A DNA stretch of 64,000 bases from Thermaerobacter sp. PB12/4term (GCF_003403315.2 NZ_CP048407.1:1240001-1304000), one strand, 5' to 3'; shown: positions 9,332 to 19,233, counted from the first letter of the stretch. Translations and numbers: made by a program. Notes: generated by a model not told the origin, from the sequence alone.

Positions 9332-10222
9332 GTGGCCGATTACGGCTCGGTGATCACCGCCATGGTCACGCCCTTCGACAGCGAGGGGCGGCTCGACGTC
9401 GCCCGGGCGGGCGCCCTGGCCCGCCGCCTGGTGGACGCCGGCTCGGACGGCATCGTGGTGGCGGGCACCACCGGGGAATCGCCGACGTTGACCGAAGACG
9501 AGCGGGCGGCCTTGCTGGCGGCGGTGCTGGATGCTGTGGGCGACCGGGTCTTCGTCTGGATGGGGACCGGGACCAACGACACCGCCACCAGCATCCGCTT
9601 GTCGCGGGCGGCGGAGCATCAGGGCGCCCACGGGGTCATGCTGGTGGCGCCGTATTACAACAAGCCGCCCCAGGCGGGCATGCTGGCCCACTTCCGGGCG
9701 GTGGCCGAGGCAACGTCCCTGCCGGTGATGATCTACAACGTGCCAGGGCGCACCGCTTCCAACCTGGAGCCGGCGACCCTGGCCCGGCTGGTGGAACAGG
9801 CACCCAACGTGGTGGCGGTGAAGGAGGCCAGCGGCAACCTGGACCAGGTGGGTGAGGTGCGCCGCCTGCTGCCGCGCCCCTTCCGGGTGTATTCAGGCGA
9901 CGACAGCCTGCTGCTGCCCATCCTGGCGGTGGGCGGGGATGGGGTGGTCAGCGTGGCTTCCCACCTGGTGGCGCGGGAGCTAAGGCAGCTGGTCGATGCT
10001 TTCCGGGCCGGCCGGGTCGACGAGGCCGCCGCCATCCACCTGCGGCTGCTGCCCCTGTTCAAGGGCCTGTTCTGGACGGCCAACCCGATCCCGGTGAAGA
10101 CGGCCCTTCGCTGGGTGGACTTCGATGCCGGGGGGTTCCGCCCGCCGCTGGTGGAGATGCCGGTAGAGATGGCGGGTCGCCTGCGCCGGCTGCTGGTGGA
10201 GCTGGAGCTCTTGCCTGCCTGA
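9332..10222 (+). CDS. dapA: 4-hydroxy-tetrahydrodipicolinate synthase
   Basis: A 296-aa TIM-barrel lyase that condenses pyruvate with aspartate semialdehyde. The Schiff-base lysine is Lys164 in VAVKEASGN, the catalytic tyrosine lies in APYYNKP (Tyr108/109), and the pyruvate-binding GTTGES is near residue 45. GTG 9332 follows GGGAAGGGAGGGA. It ends the lysine/dipicolinate cluster; its product feeds both DapB and DpaAB encoded upstream. Confidence 0.97.
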   Translation: MADYGSVITAMVTPFDSEGRLDVARAGALARRLVDAGSDGIVVAGTTGESPTLTEDERAALLAAVLDAVGDRVFVWMGTGTNDTATSIRLSRAAEHQGAHGVMLVAPYYNKPPQAGMLAHFRAVAEATSLPVMIYNVPGRTASNLEPATLARLVEQAPNVVAVKEASGNLDQVGEVRRLLPRPFRVYSGDDSLLLPILAVGGDGVVSVASHLVARELRQLVDAFRAGRVDEAAAIHLRLLPLFKGLFWTANPIPVKTALRWVDFDAGGFRPPLVEMPVEMAGRLRRLLVELELLPA

Positions 10223-10359
10223 ACGGTCGAACCGGCGCCGCCGCCGCGGCACCGCCCGGGCGGCGGCCCGGTCCGGACCCGGGCGGGCTCCGCGCCGCCG
10301 ACCGCCGGGACGAGCCCGGCGCCCGCCCCGGCACCCTGGCGCCCCTTGCCGGGGCCGGG

Positions 10360-10365
10360 TATAAT
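10360..10365 (+). promoter_or_regulatory. Candidate -10 element (TATAAT) before RNase J
   Basis: A perfect TATAAT lies in the 276-base gap between dapA and the RNase J ribosome site, about 150 bases upstream of the proposed start. TTGCCG at 10346 is too close (8 bases) to serve as its -35, and no other good -35 is visible. The remaining gap is GC-rich, with the short palindrome GGTCCGGACC and no T-tract terminator. Confidence 0.45.
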
Positions 10366-10498
10366 AGCGGCAGCGGATTCGGGTTCGGGATGCCACCGCG
10401 CCGTGGCGCGGGGCATTTCTTTGTGTATCGCTGGATCGCGAAGTACCCCCGCTGCCCGTTCTGCGGGCCGCCGCGCAGGGCGGGGCGGGGCCTGGCGC

Positions 10499-10516
10499 AG
10501 GAGGTGGACGAGCATC
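10499..10516 (+). promoter_or_regulatory. Strong Shine-Dalgarno followed by ATC at the expected RNase J start
   Basis: AGGAGG (10499-10504) is followed after 9 bases by ATC (10514-10516), in frame with RNase J. No ATG, GTG, TTG or CTG lies at usable distance. Counting the ATC as codon 1 gives [23 protein letters not shown], which has the N-terminal length normal for RNase J. The next ATG (10547) has only a poor AAGGGA-like site. Confidence 0.6.
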
Positions 10517-12187
10517 GCGGCACAAGGTAAGGGATCCGCGGTCACGATGGTGCCGCTGGGCGGGCTGGGCGAGATCGGCAAGAACATGATGGTGCTCGAA
10601 ACCGAGCAGGACCTGATCGTCATCGACGCGGGTCTGGCCTTCCCCGGCGACGACATGCCCGGCGTCGACGTCGTGATCCCGGACTACACGTATCTCATCG
10701 AACGCCGGCAGAAGCTTCGCGGTATCTTCCTCACCCACGGGCACGAGGACCACATCGGCGGGATCCCCTACCTGCTCAAGGAGATCCAGGCGCCCATCTA
10801 CGCCACGCGCCTCACCCTGGGCCTGGTGGAGCGCAAGCTGGAGGAGGACAAGCGGGCCCTGCCCCCCCGGTCGCGGGCCATCCGGCCGGGCGAGAGGGTG
10901 AAGGCCGGCGCCTTTACCGTCGAGCCCTTCCTGGTGAACCATAGCATCCCCGACTCCGTGGGCTTTGCCATTCGCACCCCGGTGGGCCTTTTCATCCATA
11001 CGGGGGACTTCAAGTTCGACCAGACCCCCATCGACGGGCGGGTAGCCGATTACCAGCGGCTGGCGGCCTACGGGGCCGAAGGCGTTCACGTGCTCATGAT
11101 GGACAGCACCAACGCCGAGCGCCCCGGGGTCACCGGTTCGGAGCGCCAGGTGGGCGAAGCCCTTGCGAACGTCTTCCGGCAGGCGCGGGGGCGCATCCTC
11201 ATCGCCAGCTTCGCCAGCCACCTGCACCGCTTGCAGCAGGTCTTCGACCTGGCGGCCCAGTTCAAGCGGCGCCTGGCGGTGATCGGGCGCAGCATGGAGA
11301 ACGCCGTGGAGGTGGCGATGAAGCTGGGGTACCTGCGGGACACCGGCGGCGTCCTGACCCCGGCCGAGAAGATCGGCGAGCTGGCGCCCGAGCGGGTGGT
11401 GGTGCTGATGACGGGCAGCCAGGGCGAGCCCCTGTCGGCCCTGGTGCGCGCCGCCACCGGCGAGTTGCGCAAGCTCGAGCTGATCCCGGGCGATACGGTG
11501 GTCATCGCGGCCAACCCCATCCCCGGCAACGAGAAACTGGTGCAGCGCACCGTCGACAACCTGTTCCGGCGCGGCTGCCAGGTGGTGTACGGGCCCCACG
11601 CCGGGGTGCACGTGTCCGGTCACGGGTCCCGGGAAGAACTGCGGCTGATGCTCAACCTGACCCGACCGCGGTTCTTCATCCCCGTCCACGGCGAGTACCG
11701 GCACCTGCTGCACAACGCGGAGCTGGCGCGCTCGGTGGGGATCCCGGACAACCACATCCTGATCGGCGAGAACGGCAGCGTCTTTGAGGTCACGGCCAGC
11801 ACCGCCCGGGTGCGGGGCAAGGTGGCGGCGGGCGCCGTCATGGTCGACGGCCTGGGCGTGGGCGACGTGGGCAACGTGGTGCTGCGCGACCGGCGCCAGC
11901 TGGCACAGGACGGTGTCCTGATCGTGGCCATGGTGCTCAGCCGGGAACAGCGCAAGGTGGTGTCGGGTCCGGACCTCATCACCCGCGGCTTCGTCTACAT
12001 GCGCGAATCGGAAGACCTCTTGTCGGAGGCGCGGGAGCGGGCCGTCAAGGCCATCAACGGCATCGACGAGCAGGACATCACCGAATGGTCCACCATCAAG
12101 GCCGCGGTGCGCGACGCCCTGGGGAAGTTCCTTTATGAGCGCACGGGCCGGCGGCCGGTGATCCTGCCCATCGTGCTGGAGATCTGA
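10514..12187 (+). CDS. rnjB: Ribonuclease J
   Basis: A metallo-beta-lactamase/beta-CASP ribonuclease with 5'-3' exo- and endonuclease activity. The zinc motif HGHEDHIGG lies at His64, His66, Asp68 and His69 when counted from ATG 10547. Further metal ligands lie in [11 protein letters not shown] and in the beta-CASP region ([32 protein letters not shown]). Length is 557 aa from the ATC at 10514, or 546 aa from ATG 10547; Bacillus RnjB has 555. The ATC start is supported by the ideal ribosome site but is non-canonical, so 10547 is the conservative alternative. The place between dapA and tepA matches rnjB. Confidence 0.93.
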   Translation: MAAQGKGSAVTMVPLGGLGEIGKNMMVLETEQDLIVIDAGLAFPGDDMPGVDVVIPDYTYLIERRQKLRGIFLTHGHEDHIGGIPYLLKEIQAPIYATRLTLGLVERKLEEDKRALPPRSRAIRPGERVKAGAFTVEPFLVNHSIPDSVGFAIRTPVGLFIHTGDFKFDQTPIDGRVADYQRLAAYGAEGVHVLMMDSTNAERPGVTGSERQVGEALANVFRQARGRILIASFASHLHRLQQVFDLAAQFKRRLAVIGRSMENAVEVAMKLGYLRDTGGVLTPAEKIGELAPERVVVLMTGSQGEPLSALVRAATGELRKLELIPGDTVVIAANPIPGNEKLVQRTVDNLFRRGCQVVYGPHAGVHVSGHGSREELRLMLNLTRPRFFIPVHGEYRHLLHNAELARSVGIPDNHILIGENGSVFEVTASTARVRGKVAAGAVMVDGLGVGDVGNVVLRDRRQLAQDGVLIVAMVLSREQRKVVSGPDLITRGFVYMRESEDLLSEARERAVKAINGIDEQDITEWSTIKAAVRDALGKFLYERTGRRPVILPIVLEI

Positions 12188-12225
12188 CGGTCCGGCGACA
12201 CCGGGCGAGGGCTCGGCGGCGCAGG

Positions 12226-12261
12226 GGCAGGCGGCGGGATCCACCCGCCGCCTGCCGCCTT
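12226..12261 (+). terminator. Terminator hairpin after RNase J
   Basis: A perfect 13-bp stem, GGCAGGCGGCGGG (12226-12238) and CCCGCCGCCTGCC (12244-12256), encloses a 5-base loop and is followed by GCCTTTCC. The T-run is short, but stem strength and position favour termination. Confidence 0.75.
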
Positions 12262-12317
12262 TCCGTGGGCTGGTGGGGCATCCCGGCGGCCATACTACAC
12301 GCCGAGGAGGGATACCC

Positions 12318-13406
12318 TTGCCTGGACCGGACCAGCGCTTCCGGGCGACCCAGCCGGGGCCGCCCACCACGGTGCCGTACACCCCCGTGCCGGGACCCGC
12401 CCCCACCCCCGGCCGGGGCCCGGGAGGCGACGGAGGAACCGGCCCCGACCAGCCGCCCATGGACGAGGCGGCGGCCAACATCAAGGAAATGGGCACGGAC
12501 CGGGTGCCCCAGTCGCCGCCGGACATCCACGTGCTGACCATCGTCGGGCAGGTGGAGGGCCATCTCCAGCTGCCCGCCCAGAACAAGACCACCAAATACG
12601 AGCACATCATTCCCCAGCTGGTGGCGGTGGAGCAGAATCCCGCCATCAAGGGGCTGCTGGTGATCCTCAACACCGTGGGTGGTGACGTGGAGGCCGGCCT
12701 GGCCCTGGCGGAGCTCATCCGCTCGCTCTCCAAGCCCAAGGTGTCCATCGTCCTGGGCGGCGGCCACTCCATCGGCGTCCCCATCGCCGTGGCGGCCGAC
12801 GTGAGCTTCATCGCCCCCACGGCCACCATGACCATCCACCCCATCCGCCTGACGGGCCTGGTCATCGGCGTCCCCCAGAGCTACGAGTACCTGGACAAGA
12901 TGCAGGAGCGCATCATCCGCTTCGTGGTGGAGAACTCCCGCATCAGCCGCGACCGCTTCCGCGAGCTGATGTTCCGTACCGGCGAGCTGGCCCGGGACAT
13001 CGGGACGGTGCTGGTGGGCGAGGACGCCGTCCGGGAGGGCCTCATCGACGAGGTGGGGGGGCTGGCCCAGGCCGTTCAGCGGCTCAACCAGCTGATCGCG
13101 CAGAGGAGCGCCGGCCGGGCTGGCGAGCCGGCAGCGGCGGGTGGAGCCCCGGAGGCGGGGGCCGGCGGCCCGGCCAACGGGCTCGCGCCGGGCGGTCCGG
13201 GCCCTGTGGGGCCGGGCGCCTGGCCTGCTCCCCCGGTACCGGCCCCGGCGCCCGCCTGGGGTGGGGGAGCCCCGGCGGCGTGGGGCACGGGAACCCAGCC
13301 GGCGGTGAACCCGGGGTGGAACCCGCCCGGCGGGGCGAGCGGGCGGGCCCAGGGCACGCCCTGGGCCCCGGTGGGCCCAGCGGGCGGGCGCCGGTACGGC
13401 CGGTAG
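12318..13406 (+). CDS. tepA: TepA-like ClpP-fold serine protease
   Basis: A 362-aa ClpP-family protein of the TepA (translocation-enhancing) group. The nucleophile is Ser151 in GGGHSIGVP and the base is His174 in TMTIHPIRL; the oxyanion region is [15 protein letters not shown]. The catalytic domain spans roughly residues 65-262. About 60 N-terminal and 100 C-terminal residues are Pro/Gly/Ala-rich linkers not found in the Bacillus protein. TTG 12318 follows GAGGAGGGA at 7 bases. Context (rnjB before, ylzJ and spoIIIE after) is the Bacillus tepA locus. CCATACTAC, resembling a sporulation -10 element, lies at 12290-12298. Confidence 0.9.
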   Translation: MPGPDQRFRATQPGPPTTVPYTPVPGPAPTPGRGPGGDGGTGPDQPPMDEAAANIKEMGTDRVPQSPPDIHVLTIVGQVEGHLQLPAQNKTTKYEHIIPQLVAVEQNPAIKGLLVILNTVGGDVEAGLALAELIRSLSKPKVSIVLGGGHSIGVPIAVAADVSFIAPTATMTIHPIRLTGLVIGVPQSYEYLDKMQERIIRFVVENSRISRDRFRELMFRTGELARDIGTVLVGEDAVREGLIDEVGGLAQAVQRLNQLIAQRSAGRAGEPAAAGGAPEAGAGGPANGLAPGGPGPVGPGAWPAPPVPAPAPAWGGGAPAAWGTGTQPAVNPGWNPPGGASGRAQGTPWAPVGPAGGRRYGR

Positions 13407-13620
13407 CATCATCCGCCGGTCAAGGTGCAGCGGCCGTCCAGCCCGGGCGGGCCGCTGCTGCGCAAGGAGGGCGGCCGCCGGCGCGGCAAGAATACGGGCC
13501 CGCGCCACCGCTCGGGTCGGACGCGGGCCCGGGCCCCGGCAACAACGCCCTCACCGGTTAGCCTGAATCCCCCGGCGGCTGTTCATTCCGGCGGCGGTTC
13601 GCCCGAAAGGAGGATGGTCG

Positions 13621-13842
13621 TTGCTGCTCTACACCGTCGTTCCCCTCCACCAGGTGCTGGAGGGCTGGGATGCTCCCCGGCCGGAGCCGGTGGAGCTCCA
13701 GATCAACGGCCGCACGGTGCTGGTCGAACCCGACTCGCCCTACGGGGGCCGGATCGTCCGGCTCCTGTCCTGCGACCCCAAGGACTTCCTCGATCCCGCG
13801 TACCAGCCCGGACGCCGCGTCTTGTGGTGGGGGCCCCGCTGA
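13621..13842 (+). CDS. ylzJ: YlzJ-like small protein
   Basis: A 73-aa protein starting at TTG 13621 behind AAAGGAGGAT (13607-13616). It has the YlzJ-type start LLYTVVPLHQVLEGW and a middle GRTVLVEPDSPYGGRIVRLLSCDPKDFLDPAYQPG. Its location between tepA and the spoIIIE homologue is the same as ylzJ in Bacillus. The family has no known biochemical function and is mostly found in spore formers. Recognition rests on synteny plus the conserved pattern. The 214 bases upstream of it hold no supported gene. Confidence 0.83.
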   Translation: MLLYTVVPLHQVLEGWDAPRPEPVELQINGRTVLVEPDSPYGGRIVRLLSCDPKDFLDPAYQPGRRVLWWGPR

Positions 13843-13898
13843 CGGCGGGGCCCCTGGCTTTTAAAATGGGGGAAGCGCCACCGCGGGGAGGAGTGGAC

Positions 13899-14750
13899 GT
13901 GGAGCTTTCCCTCTGGAACGCCGTTCTGCTGGGCGTGGTGCAGGGTTTGACCGAGTTCTTGCCGGTTTCCAGCAGTGGCCACCTGGCGGTGGCCGAAGAT
14001 CTCCTGGGGCTGCAGCTGCCGGGGCTGGCCTTCGAAGTGGTGGTCCACCTGGGTACCCTGGCGGCGGTCCTGGTGGTGTACGGGGCGGACCTGTGGGCTG
14101 CCCTGGCCGGATTCCTGCGCACCGGCGGGGGATTGGCCGGGGGCCGCCGGCCAGGCAGCGCGCAGTGGTGGCAGGGGCTGGATCCCGGCACCCGGCTGGG
14201 CTGGCTGGTCATCGCCGGGACGATCCCGGCGGCCGTCGCCGGCCTGGCCTTCGAGGGCTTAATTGAAGCGGCTTTCGAGTCCCCCGTGGTGGTGGCCGCC
14301 TTCTGGATCTTCACCGGCGCCCTGCTCTGGTGGGCCGGCAGGAGGCCGCCGGGCGGCCGGCCCCTCGCCCGGGCGACCCTGGCCGATGCGGTGGTGGTCG
14401 GGCTGTTTCAGGCGCTGGCGCTGTTTCCCGGGGTCTCGCGCTCCGGCAGCACGCTGGTGGGCGGCCTGGTGCGGGGGCTCGAGCGGGAGGAGGCGGCCCG
14501 CCTCTCCTTTCTGCTCTCGGTGCCGGCCATCCTGGGCGCGGCGATCCTCCAGCTGCCCGACCTGGTGGCCACCGGCGGCGGTGCCGGCTGGGCGCCGCTG
14601 CTGGCCGGGGCGGTGGCGGCCGGCGTCACCGGCTACATGGCCATCCGCTGGCTCCTGCGCTGGCTCATCGCCGGCCGGTTGCCATGGTTTGCATACTACT
14701 TGTGGGCCGTCGCCATTCTTCTCTTGTTCTACAGCGGCTGGCGGGGCTGA
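13899..14750 (+). CDS. uppP: Undecaprenyl-diphosphate phosphatase (UppP/BacA)
   Basis: A 283-aa integral membrane phosphatase that recycles the undecaprenyl carrier for cell-wall synthesis. The active-site segments VVQGLTEFLPVSSSGHL (N-terminal Glu-rich motif) and FPGVSRSGST are both present, with about eight hydrophobic helices. GTG 13899 follows GGGGAGGAG at proper spacing; GTG 13893 is also in frame. It is inserted between ylzJ and the FtsK gene relative to Bacillus. Confidence 0.95.
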   Translation: MELSLWNAVLLGVVQGLTEFLPVSSSGHLAVAEDLLGLQLPGLAFEVVVHLGTLAAVLVVYGADLWAALAGFLRTGGGLAGGRRPGSAQWWQGLDPGTRLGWLVIAGTIPAAVAGLAFEGLIEAAFESPVVVAAFWIFTGALLWWAGRRPPGGRPLARATLADAVVVGLFQALALFPGVSRSGSTLVGGLVRGLEREEAARLSFLLSVPAILGAAILQLPDLVATGGGAGWAPLLAGAVAAGVTGYMAIRWLLRWLIAGRLPWFAYYLWAVAILLLFYSGWRG

Positions 14751-14856
14751 ACCAGCTGGCGGGGCTGACGCCCGGACAGGGGGGGCCGAGTGCCCCGATC
14801 GGGCGTAGGAAAAACCCGGCTGCGGCCGAAATGCCTGTCCAGGAGGGGGGAGGCGG

Positions 14857-17592
14857 ATGGCACGGCGCAGGGCGCGGCGCAAGGCGGCATCCGGCGAGGC
14901 CGGTCCCCTGCGGGCAGAAGTCGGGGGCATCGTGCTCCTGGTGGCGGCGGCCGCCACGGCCCTGGCCCTGGCGGGCGGCCCGGCGGCAGGCGGCGTGGTG
15001 GGGAGCCAGCTGGCGGCAGGCCTGCGCTGGTTCCTGGGCCGGGCGGCCTGGGTCCTGCCGCCCCTGATGGCCTGGCGGGCCCTGGTGGCCCTGCTGGCCG
15101 CGCCGGCGCTGCGGGCCCGCTCCCGGCAAGCGGGACTGCTGCTGGCCGTGGTGCTGGTGGCGGTGGCCGTGGCCGAGCCCTGCGGGGACCTCTGGTCCAC
15201 CCGCTGCTACCGCTCCGGCGGCGGCCTGGTGGGTACCGCCGCCGGCTGGCTCCTGGCCCGGGCCTTCGGCGCCACCGGCGCCCTGGTGGCGTGGGCGGCC
15301 CTGGCGGTGCTGGCCTTCCGGCTGATCAGCGGCGTGCCCCTGGCCACCTGGGCCGCCCTGGCCGGCCGGGGCCTGGCGGCGGTGGCCCTGCAGGTGCGGG
15401 AATGGGCGGCGGCCGCCTTCTTCAGCCCCGACGGGGATGAACCCGGGCAGGCGGCGGCCGTGGCACCCGGGGCGGCCGCCGGCCGGATGGCGGCGGCCGC
15501 CCGGGACCCCGAGACAGGCACCGCCGAAGCCCGCCCGGTGGAAGACCTGGCCGGGGCGGCGGCTTCCGCCCCGGGGGCGGGCCGGTCGCGCTCCGGAACG
15601 GCCGCCGCCGGCCCTGCTGCCGCCCCGCCCGGCGACGGCATCCGGGGCGGGCGGGCGCCCTGGTGGCACCCGCGGCGCTGGTGGGCCGGGGGGCGCGCCA
15701 AGCCATCACAAGGCGATGGGGCGGTAGCCTCCTTGCCTCCGGCCACCGGGCCGCAGGGCGCCGTTGCCGAGGAGCCCGCCGTGCTGCTGCCGGGACTGGA
15801 ACGGCTTCTCGAGCGTGCTTTCCAGGACGGAGCCGGCGTGCTGGAGGAAGTCTCCGGCGCCGGCGCCGTGCCGGAGGGTGCCGGCGGGGCGGGAGCCGGG
15901 CACGACGGCGGGGCTTCCGACCCGTTGCCCCGTTCAGGACCCGGCGAAGGGCGGCTTGCGAACGCCGGCGGCCGGGACGAGGCGGGCGAAACCGGCCCCG
16001 GCGGCGGCTCCGGCGGGGGAGGCGGCCCGCACCAGCCGGGTGCGGGCAAGGCACCGGCGGGCGGGGAGACCGGTTCCTCCGCTGCACCGGAGCCGGCGGG
16101 CGGTCCCTCGACCGCACCGGATCCGGTAGTGCCCCAGTCCTTCCGCCTGCCGCCCCTGGAGCTGTTGAGCCGGGGCCGGCAGGGGGCCACCGCCCGCAGG
16201 CAGCGGGAAATCCTGGAGAAGGCGGCCACCCTGCAGGAGACCCTGGCCAGTTTCGGCGTGCAGGCACGGATCGTCGACGTGGCCGTGGGGCCGGCGGTCA
16301 CCCGCTTTGAGGTGGAACCGGCCCGCGGCGTCAAGGTCAGCAAGATCCAGGCCCTGGCCAGCGACATCGCCCTGAGCCTGGCGGCGCCCGACGTGCGGAT
16401 CGAGGCGCCCATTCCGGGCAAGGCGGCGGTGGGGATCGAGGTCCCCAACCGGGAGATCGTGGCGGTCCAGCTGCGCGACGTGCTGGAGACCCCCGAGTTC
16501 GCCCGGTCGCGGTCGAAGCTCACCGTAGCCCTGGGCCAGGACATCGCGGGGCAACCCGTGGTGACCTCGCTGGACAGGCTGGTGCACGTCCTCATCGCCG
16601 GCGCCACGGGCTCGGGCAAGAGCGTGTGCATCAACGCCCTGATCGCCAGCCTGCTCTTCAAGGCGCGGCCGGACGAGGTCAAGCTGCTCCTGATCGACCC
16701 CAAGGTGGTCGAGCTGAGCGGGTACAACGGCATCCCCCACCTGATCGCGCCGGTCATCACCGACGCGCGCAAGGCGGCGGGAGCCCTCCAGTGGGCCGTG
16801 CGGGAGATGGAGCGCCGGTACGAGCTCTTTGCCCGCACGGGCGTCAGGGACGTGACCCGCTACAACCTGCGCGCCGCCCAGGAAGGGGAAGAGCCGCTGC
16901 CCCTGATGGTGGTGGTGATCGACGAGCTGGCGGACCTGATGATGGTGGCCCCCGTGGAGGTGGAGGACGCCATCCAGCGGCTGGCGCAGATGGCGCGGGC
17001 TGCGGGGATCCACCTGGTGGTGGCGACCCAGCGGCCGTCGGTGGACGTCATCACCGGCGTCATCAAGGCCAACATCCCGTCGCGCATCGCCTTTGCCGTC
17101 TCGTCCCAGACCGACTCCCGGGTCATCCTGGACCTGGCCGGGGCGGAGAAGCTGGTGGGGCGCGGGGACATGCTCTTCATGCCCGTGGGGGCGACCAAGC
17201 CCGTCCGGGTGCAGGGCGCCTACATCTCCGAAAAGGACCTGGAGGCCGTTCTGGCCTTCCTGCGGCGCCAGGCCCAGCCGGCCTACGACCAGGAGGTCCT
17301 GCGCGCGGAGGTGCAGGCGGGCGACAACCCGGCAACGGAGGAAGACGACGACCTGTTCGTCCAGGCGGTACGGGTGGTTCTGGAAGCGGGCCAGGCCTCG
17401 GTCTCCCTGATCCAGCGCCGCCTGCGCGTCGGTTATACCCGGGCCGGGCGCCTCATCGACATGATGGAGGAACGCGGCTACATCGGCCCCCACCAGGGGG
17501 CCAGGCCCCGCGACGTGCTGATCACCTGGGAGGAGTTCCGCCGCCGCCACGGCGATGCCGGCCTGCCGCCGGGGATGCCGGCCGGCGGCTAG
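14857..17592 (+). CDS. spoIIIE: FtsK/SpoIIIE DNA translocase
   Basis: A 911-aa hexameric DNA pump for chromosome segregation into the forespore or through the division septum. Four N-terminal membrane helices (about residues 25-185) are followed by a very long Ala/Gly/Pro-rich linker (about 190-430). The motor shows Walker A GATGSGKS near residue 585, Walker B LLLIDPK near 610 and the conserved [23 protein letters not shown]. The C-terminal gamma winged helix ([14 protein letters not shown] to [13 protein letters not shown]) reads polarity sequences. ATG 14857 follows AGGAGGGGGGAGG. Position after tepA/ylzJ indicates the SpoIIIE orthologue; the linker is longer than in Bacillus SpoIIIE (787 aa in total). 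Confidence 0.95.
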   Translation: MARRRARRKAASGEAGPLRAEVGGIVLLVAAAATALALAGGPAAGGVVGSQLAAGLRWFLGRAAWVLPPLMAWRALVALLAAPALRARSRQAGLLLAVVLVAVAVAEPCGDLWSTRCYRSGGGLVGTAAGWLLARAFGATGALVAWAALAVLAFRLISGVPLATWAALAGRGLAAVALQVREWAAAAFFSPDGDEPGQAAAVAPGAAAGRMAAAARDPETGTAEARPVEDLAGAAASAPGAGRSRSGTAAAGPAAAPPGDGIRGGRAPWWHPRRWWAGGRAKPSQGDGAVASLPPATGPQGAVAEEPAVLLPGLERLLERAFQDGAGVLEEVSGAGAVPEGAGGAGAGHDGGASDPLPRSGPGEGRLANAGGRDEAGETGPGGGSGGGGGPHQPGAGKAPAGGETGSSAAPEPAGGPSTAPDPVVPQSFRLPPLELLSRGRQGATARRQREILEKAATLQETLASFGVQARIVDVAVGPAVTRFEVEPARGVKVSKIQALASDIALSLAAPDVRIEAPIPGKAAVGIEVPNREIVAVQLRDVLETPEFARSRSKLTVALGQDIAGQPVVTSLDRLVHVLIAGATGSGKSVCINALIASLLFKARPDEVKLLLIDPKVVELSGYNGIPHLIAPVITDARKAAGALQWAVREMERRYELFARTGVRDVTRYNLRAAQEGEEPLPLMVVVIDELADLMMVAPVEVEDAIQRLAQMARAAGIHLVVATQRPSVDVITGVIKANIPSRIAFAVSSQTDSRVILDLAGAEKLVGRGDMLFMPVGATKPVRVQGAYISEKDLEAVLAFLRRQAQPAYDQEVLRAEVQAGDNPATEEDDDLFVQAVRVVLEAGQASVSLIQRRLRVGYTRAGRLIDMMEERGYIGPHQGARPRDVLITWEEFRRRHGDAGLPPGMPAGG

Positions 17593-17768
17593 CCGGCCGG
17601 GCCGGTTCGCGGCGCCGGGGAAGGCCTCGTACGGTGGCTGCCGGCGGGCGTGATGCCGGTCGGGGAGGGATCGCCCGGCGGCATGCCCGTGACACCCGGC
17701 GGCGTTCCCTTCCATTCTTACGACACAATGCCGCGCGGCGCCCGGCTCAACGGCCCGAGCCTCATGGC

Positions 17769-17775
17769 CATACTA
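17769..17775 (+). promoter_or_regulatory. Candidate sporulation-sigma -10 (CATACTA) before the first GH18 gene
   Basis: CATACTA matches the -10 of forespore/mother-cell sigma factors and lies 25 bases before the ATG of a spore-type GH18 gene. The -35 region is not convincing. The same CCATACTAC string stands upstream of tepA (12290-12298). Confidence 0.3.
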
Positions 17776-17799
17776 CGGCCGGAAAGCGAGGTGAGGGCC

Positions 17800-19032
17800 A
17801 TGCGGAATCGCGCCTGGGTCTGGGTGCTGGTGGCCGTGCTGGTGGGCGCCGGCATCTGGATGGCGGCCGGTGGCGATCGCAACCCGGTGGCCAAGCCGCG
17901 GGCCGACCGGAGCAACGACAACCTGCAGCTGCCCGCCAAGCCGGCGCCGCGGGCCAAGGTGCCGGGCCAGCTCTTCATCCTTGGCTTTTACGACGAGACC
18001 GAGGAGGCCCGGGGCGAGGACATCCTGGCCACCCTGCGCCGGCACCGCAACCAGATCGAATACCTGTCGCCCTTCTGGTACAGCGTGCGGGCCGACGGCT
18101 CCATCGTCGACCGCAGCGACCGGGACCTGCGGGACTTCGCTGCGCGGGAAAACATCAAGCTGATGCCCCTCTTCAACAACCATGAGGGGACCGATGCCTT
18201 CCTGCACGACGCCGGCGCCCGGCGCCGGGCCGTGACCAACATCGTCCACCTGGTTCGCCAGCATGGTTACGGCGGCGTCCAGATCGACTTCCAATTGCTG
18301 GAGCCCCAGAGCCGCCAGGAGCTGACGACCTTCCTGAGGGAACTTCGCCAGGCCCTGCCGGAAGACAAGGCGATCACCGTGTCCGTCATCCCCCACCGCC
18401 ATCAGGAGGACAGCGCCCAGCACAGCAAGGACGCCTACAGCTACAAGGGCCTGGCCCAGTATGCCCGCATCGTCCTGATGGCGTACGACCGGCACGGCGA
18501 GCTGACCGGCCCCGGGCCCGTCTCGCCTCTGGACTGGGTGGGAGAGGTGGTGGCCGCCGCCCGGGAGGACGGCGTCCCGGCCGACAAGATCTGGCTGGGG
18601 ATTCCCGCCTACGGCTACGACTGGGCGGAGAACCGCGACCGGGCCACGCCCGTTCCCCTGCGAGAGGTGCGGACCCTGACCCGGCAAAGGGACATCCAGG
18701 TGCAGCGCAACGAAGACGGGATCCCCCACTTCACCTACGTGGACGAGCGGGGAGTCCGCCACACCGTCTGGTACGAGGACGAGGTCTCCGTGGCCCGCAA
18801 GGTGCGCCTGGCCCGCCGCCACAACCTGTACGGCGTGGCCATCTGGCGCCTGGGATACGAGGATGAACCGTACTGGCGCATGCTGCTGCGGGAGACCGGC
18901 CGCACCGGCATGGACATGACGCCGGACCGGAACCGGCAGCGGGAAAGCGAGAACAAGGATCCCGACGCGGATCCCGGGGAGATCCAGGAGGGGCATCCGG
19001 GCAACGACCCGGACGGCAACGGCGGGACCTAG
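17800..19032 (+). CDS. GH18-family spore-type protein with altered catalytic site
   Basis: A 410-aa protein with one N-terminal membrane or signal helix (about residues 5-22) and a GH18 barrel of the YaaH/YdhD spore peptidoglycan hydrolase type (about 55-355). The second GH18 gene at 22230 has the catalytic motif DGVNIDFE, but here the same position reads GGVQIDFQ (residues 158-165). The acid/base Glu is thus Gln165 (codon CAA, 18292-18294) and the first Asp is Gly158. The conserved MAYDRHG and IWRLGYEDE segments remain. Hydrolysis is therefore doubtful; a binding or regulatory role is inferred. The charged tail (residues 370-410) is unique. ATG 17800 follows GCGAGGTGAGG. Confidence 0.88.
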   Translation: MRNRAWVWVLVAVLVGAGIWMAAGGDRNPVAKPRADRSNDNLQLPAKPAPRAKVPGQLFILGFYDETEEARGEDILATLRRHRNQIEYLSPFWYSVRADGSIVDRSDRDLRDFAARENIKLMPLFNNHEGTDAFLHDAGARRRAVTNIVHLVRQHGYGGVQIDFQLLEPQSRQELTTFLRELRQALPEDKAITVSVIPHRHQEDSAQHSKDAYSYKGLAQYARIVLMAYDRHGELTGPGPVSPLDWVGEVVAAAREDGVPADKIWLGIPAYGYDWAENRDRATPVPLREVRTLTRQRDIQVQRNEDGIPHFTYVDERGVRHTVWYEDEVSVARKVRLARRHNLYGVAIWRLGYEDEPYWRMLLRETGRTGMDMTPDRNRQRESENKDPDADPGEIQEGHPGNDPDGNGGT

Positions 19033-19067
19033 GCCCCACCGCTCCCCGTACCCGAAGGGAAAGGGCC

Positions 19068-19094
19068 AGGGGCGGAGCACCAGGCTCCGCCCCT
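19068..19094. terminator. Bidirectional terminator-like hairpin between convergent genes
   Basis: A perfect 11-bp stem, AGGGGCGGAGC (19068-19078) and GCTCCGCCCCT (19084-19094), with a 5-base loop lies between the GH18 gene and the minus-strand operon. No T-run is present on either side. Confidence 0.6.
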
Positions 19095-19122
19095 GCTGCG
19101 GCCGTTTCGCGGGAAACGCCCC

Positions 19123-19233
19123 TCACCATGAGCGCCGGGGTGGCCGGGTCACGCTCCACAGCCAGTAGCCGACGAACAGCACGAACCCCCACGGCAGAAT
19201 CCAGTTGCTCAGGATCGAAAGCAGGGTGACCAT
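19123..19233 (-). CDS. 36-aa single-helix membrane peptide
   Basis: A short reading frame on the minus strand. ATG 19233 is preceded by GGGAGG (19240-19245 on the plus strand) with a 6-base spacing. The peptide is a single hydrophobic, Trp-rich helix: MVTLLSILSN, a WILPW segment and GYWLW, ending in a basic TRPPRRSW tail, so a C-in orientation is likely. It lies 34 bases downstream of the dehydrogenase and would be the last gene of the ComA operon. I do not recognise the family. Its size, helix and position suggest a small membrane adaptor or sporulation peptide; function is unknown. Confidence 0.65.
   Translation of the reverse strand: MVTLLSILSNWILPWGFVLFVGYWLWSVTRPPRRSW

Noticed and set aside
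13407-13620. A small basic protein between tepA and the ylzJ-like gene
   Set aside because: The open frames there have no ribosome site, no stable domain-like composition, and one is simply an upstream extension of the uppP frame.
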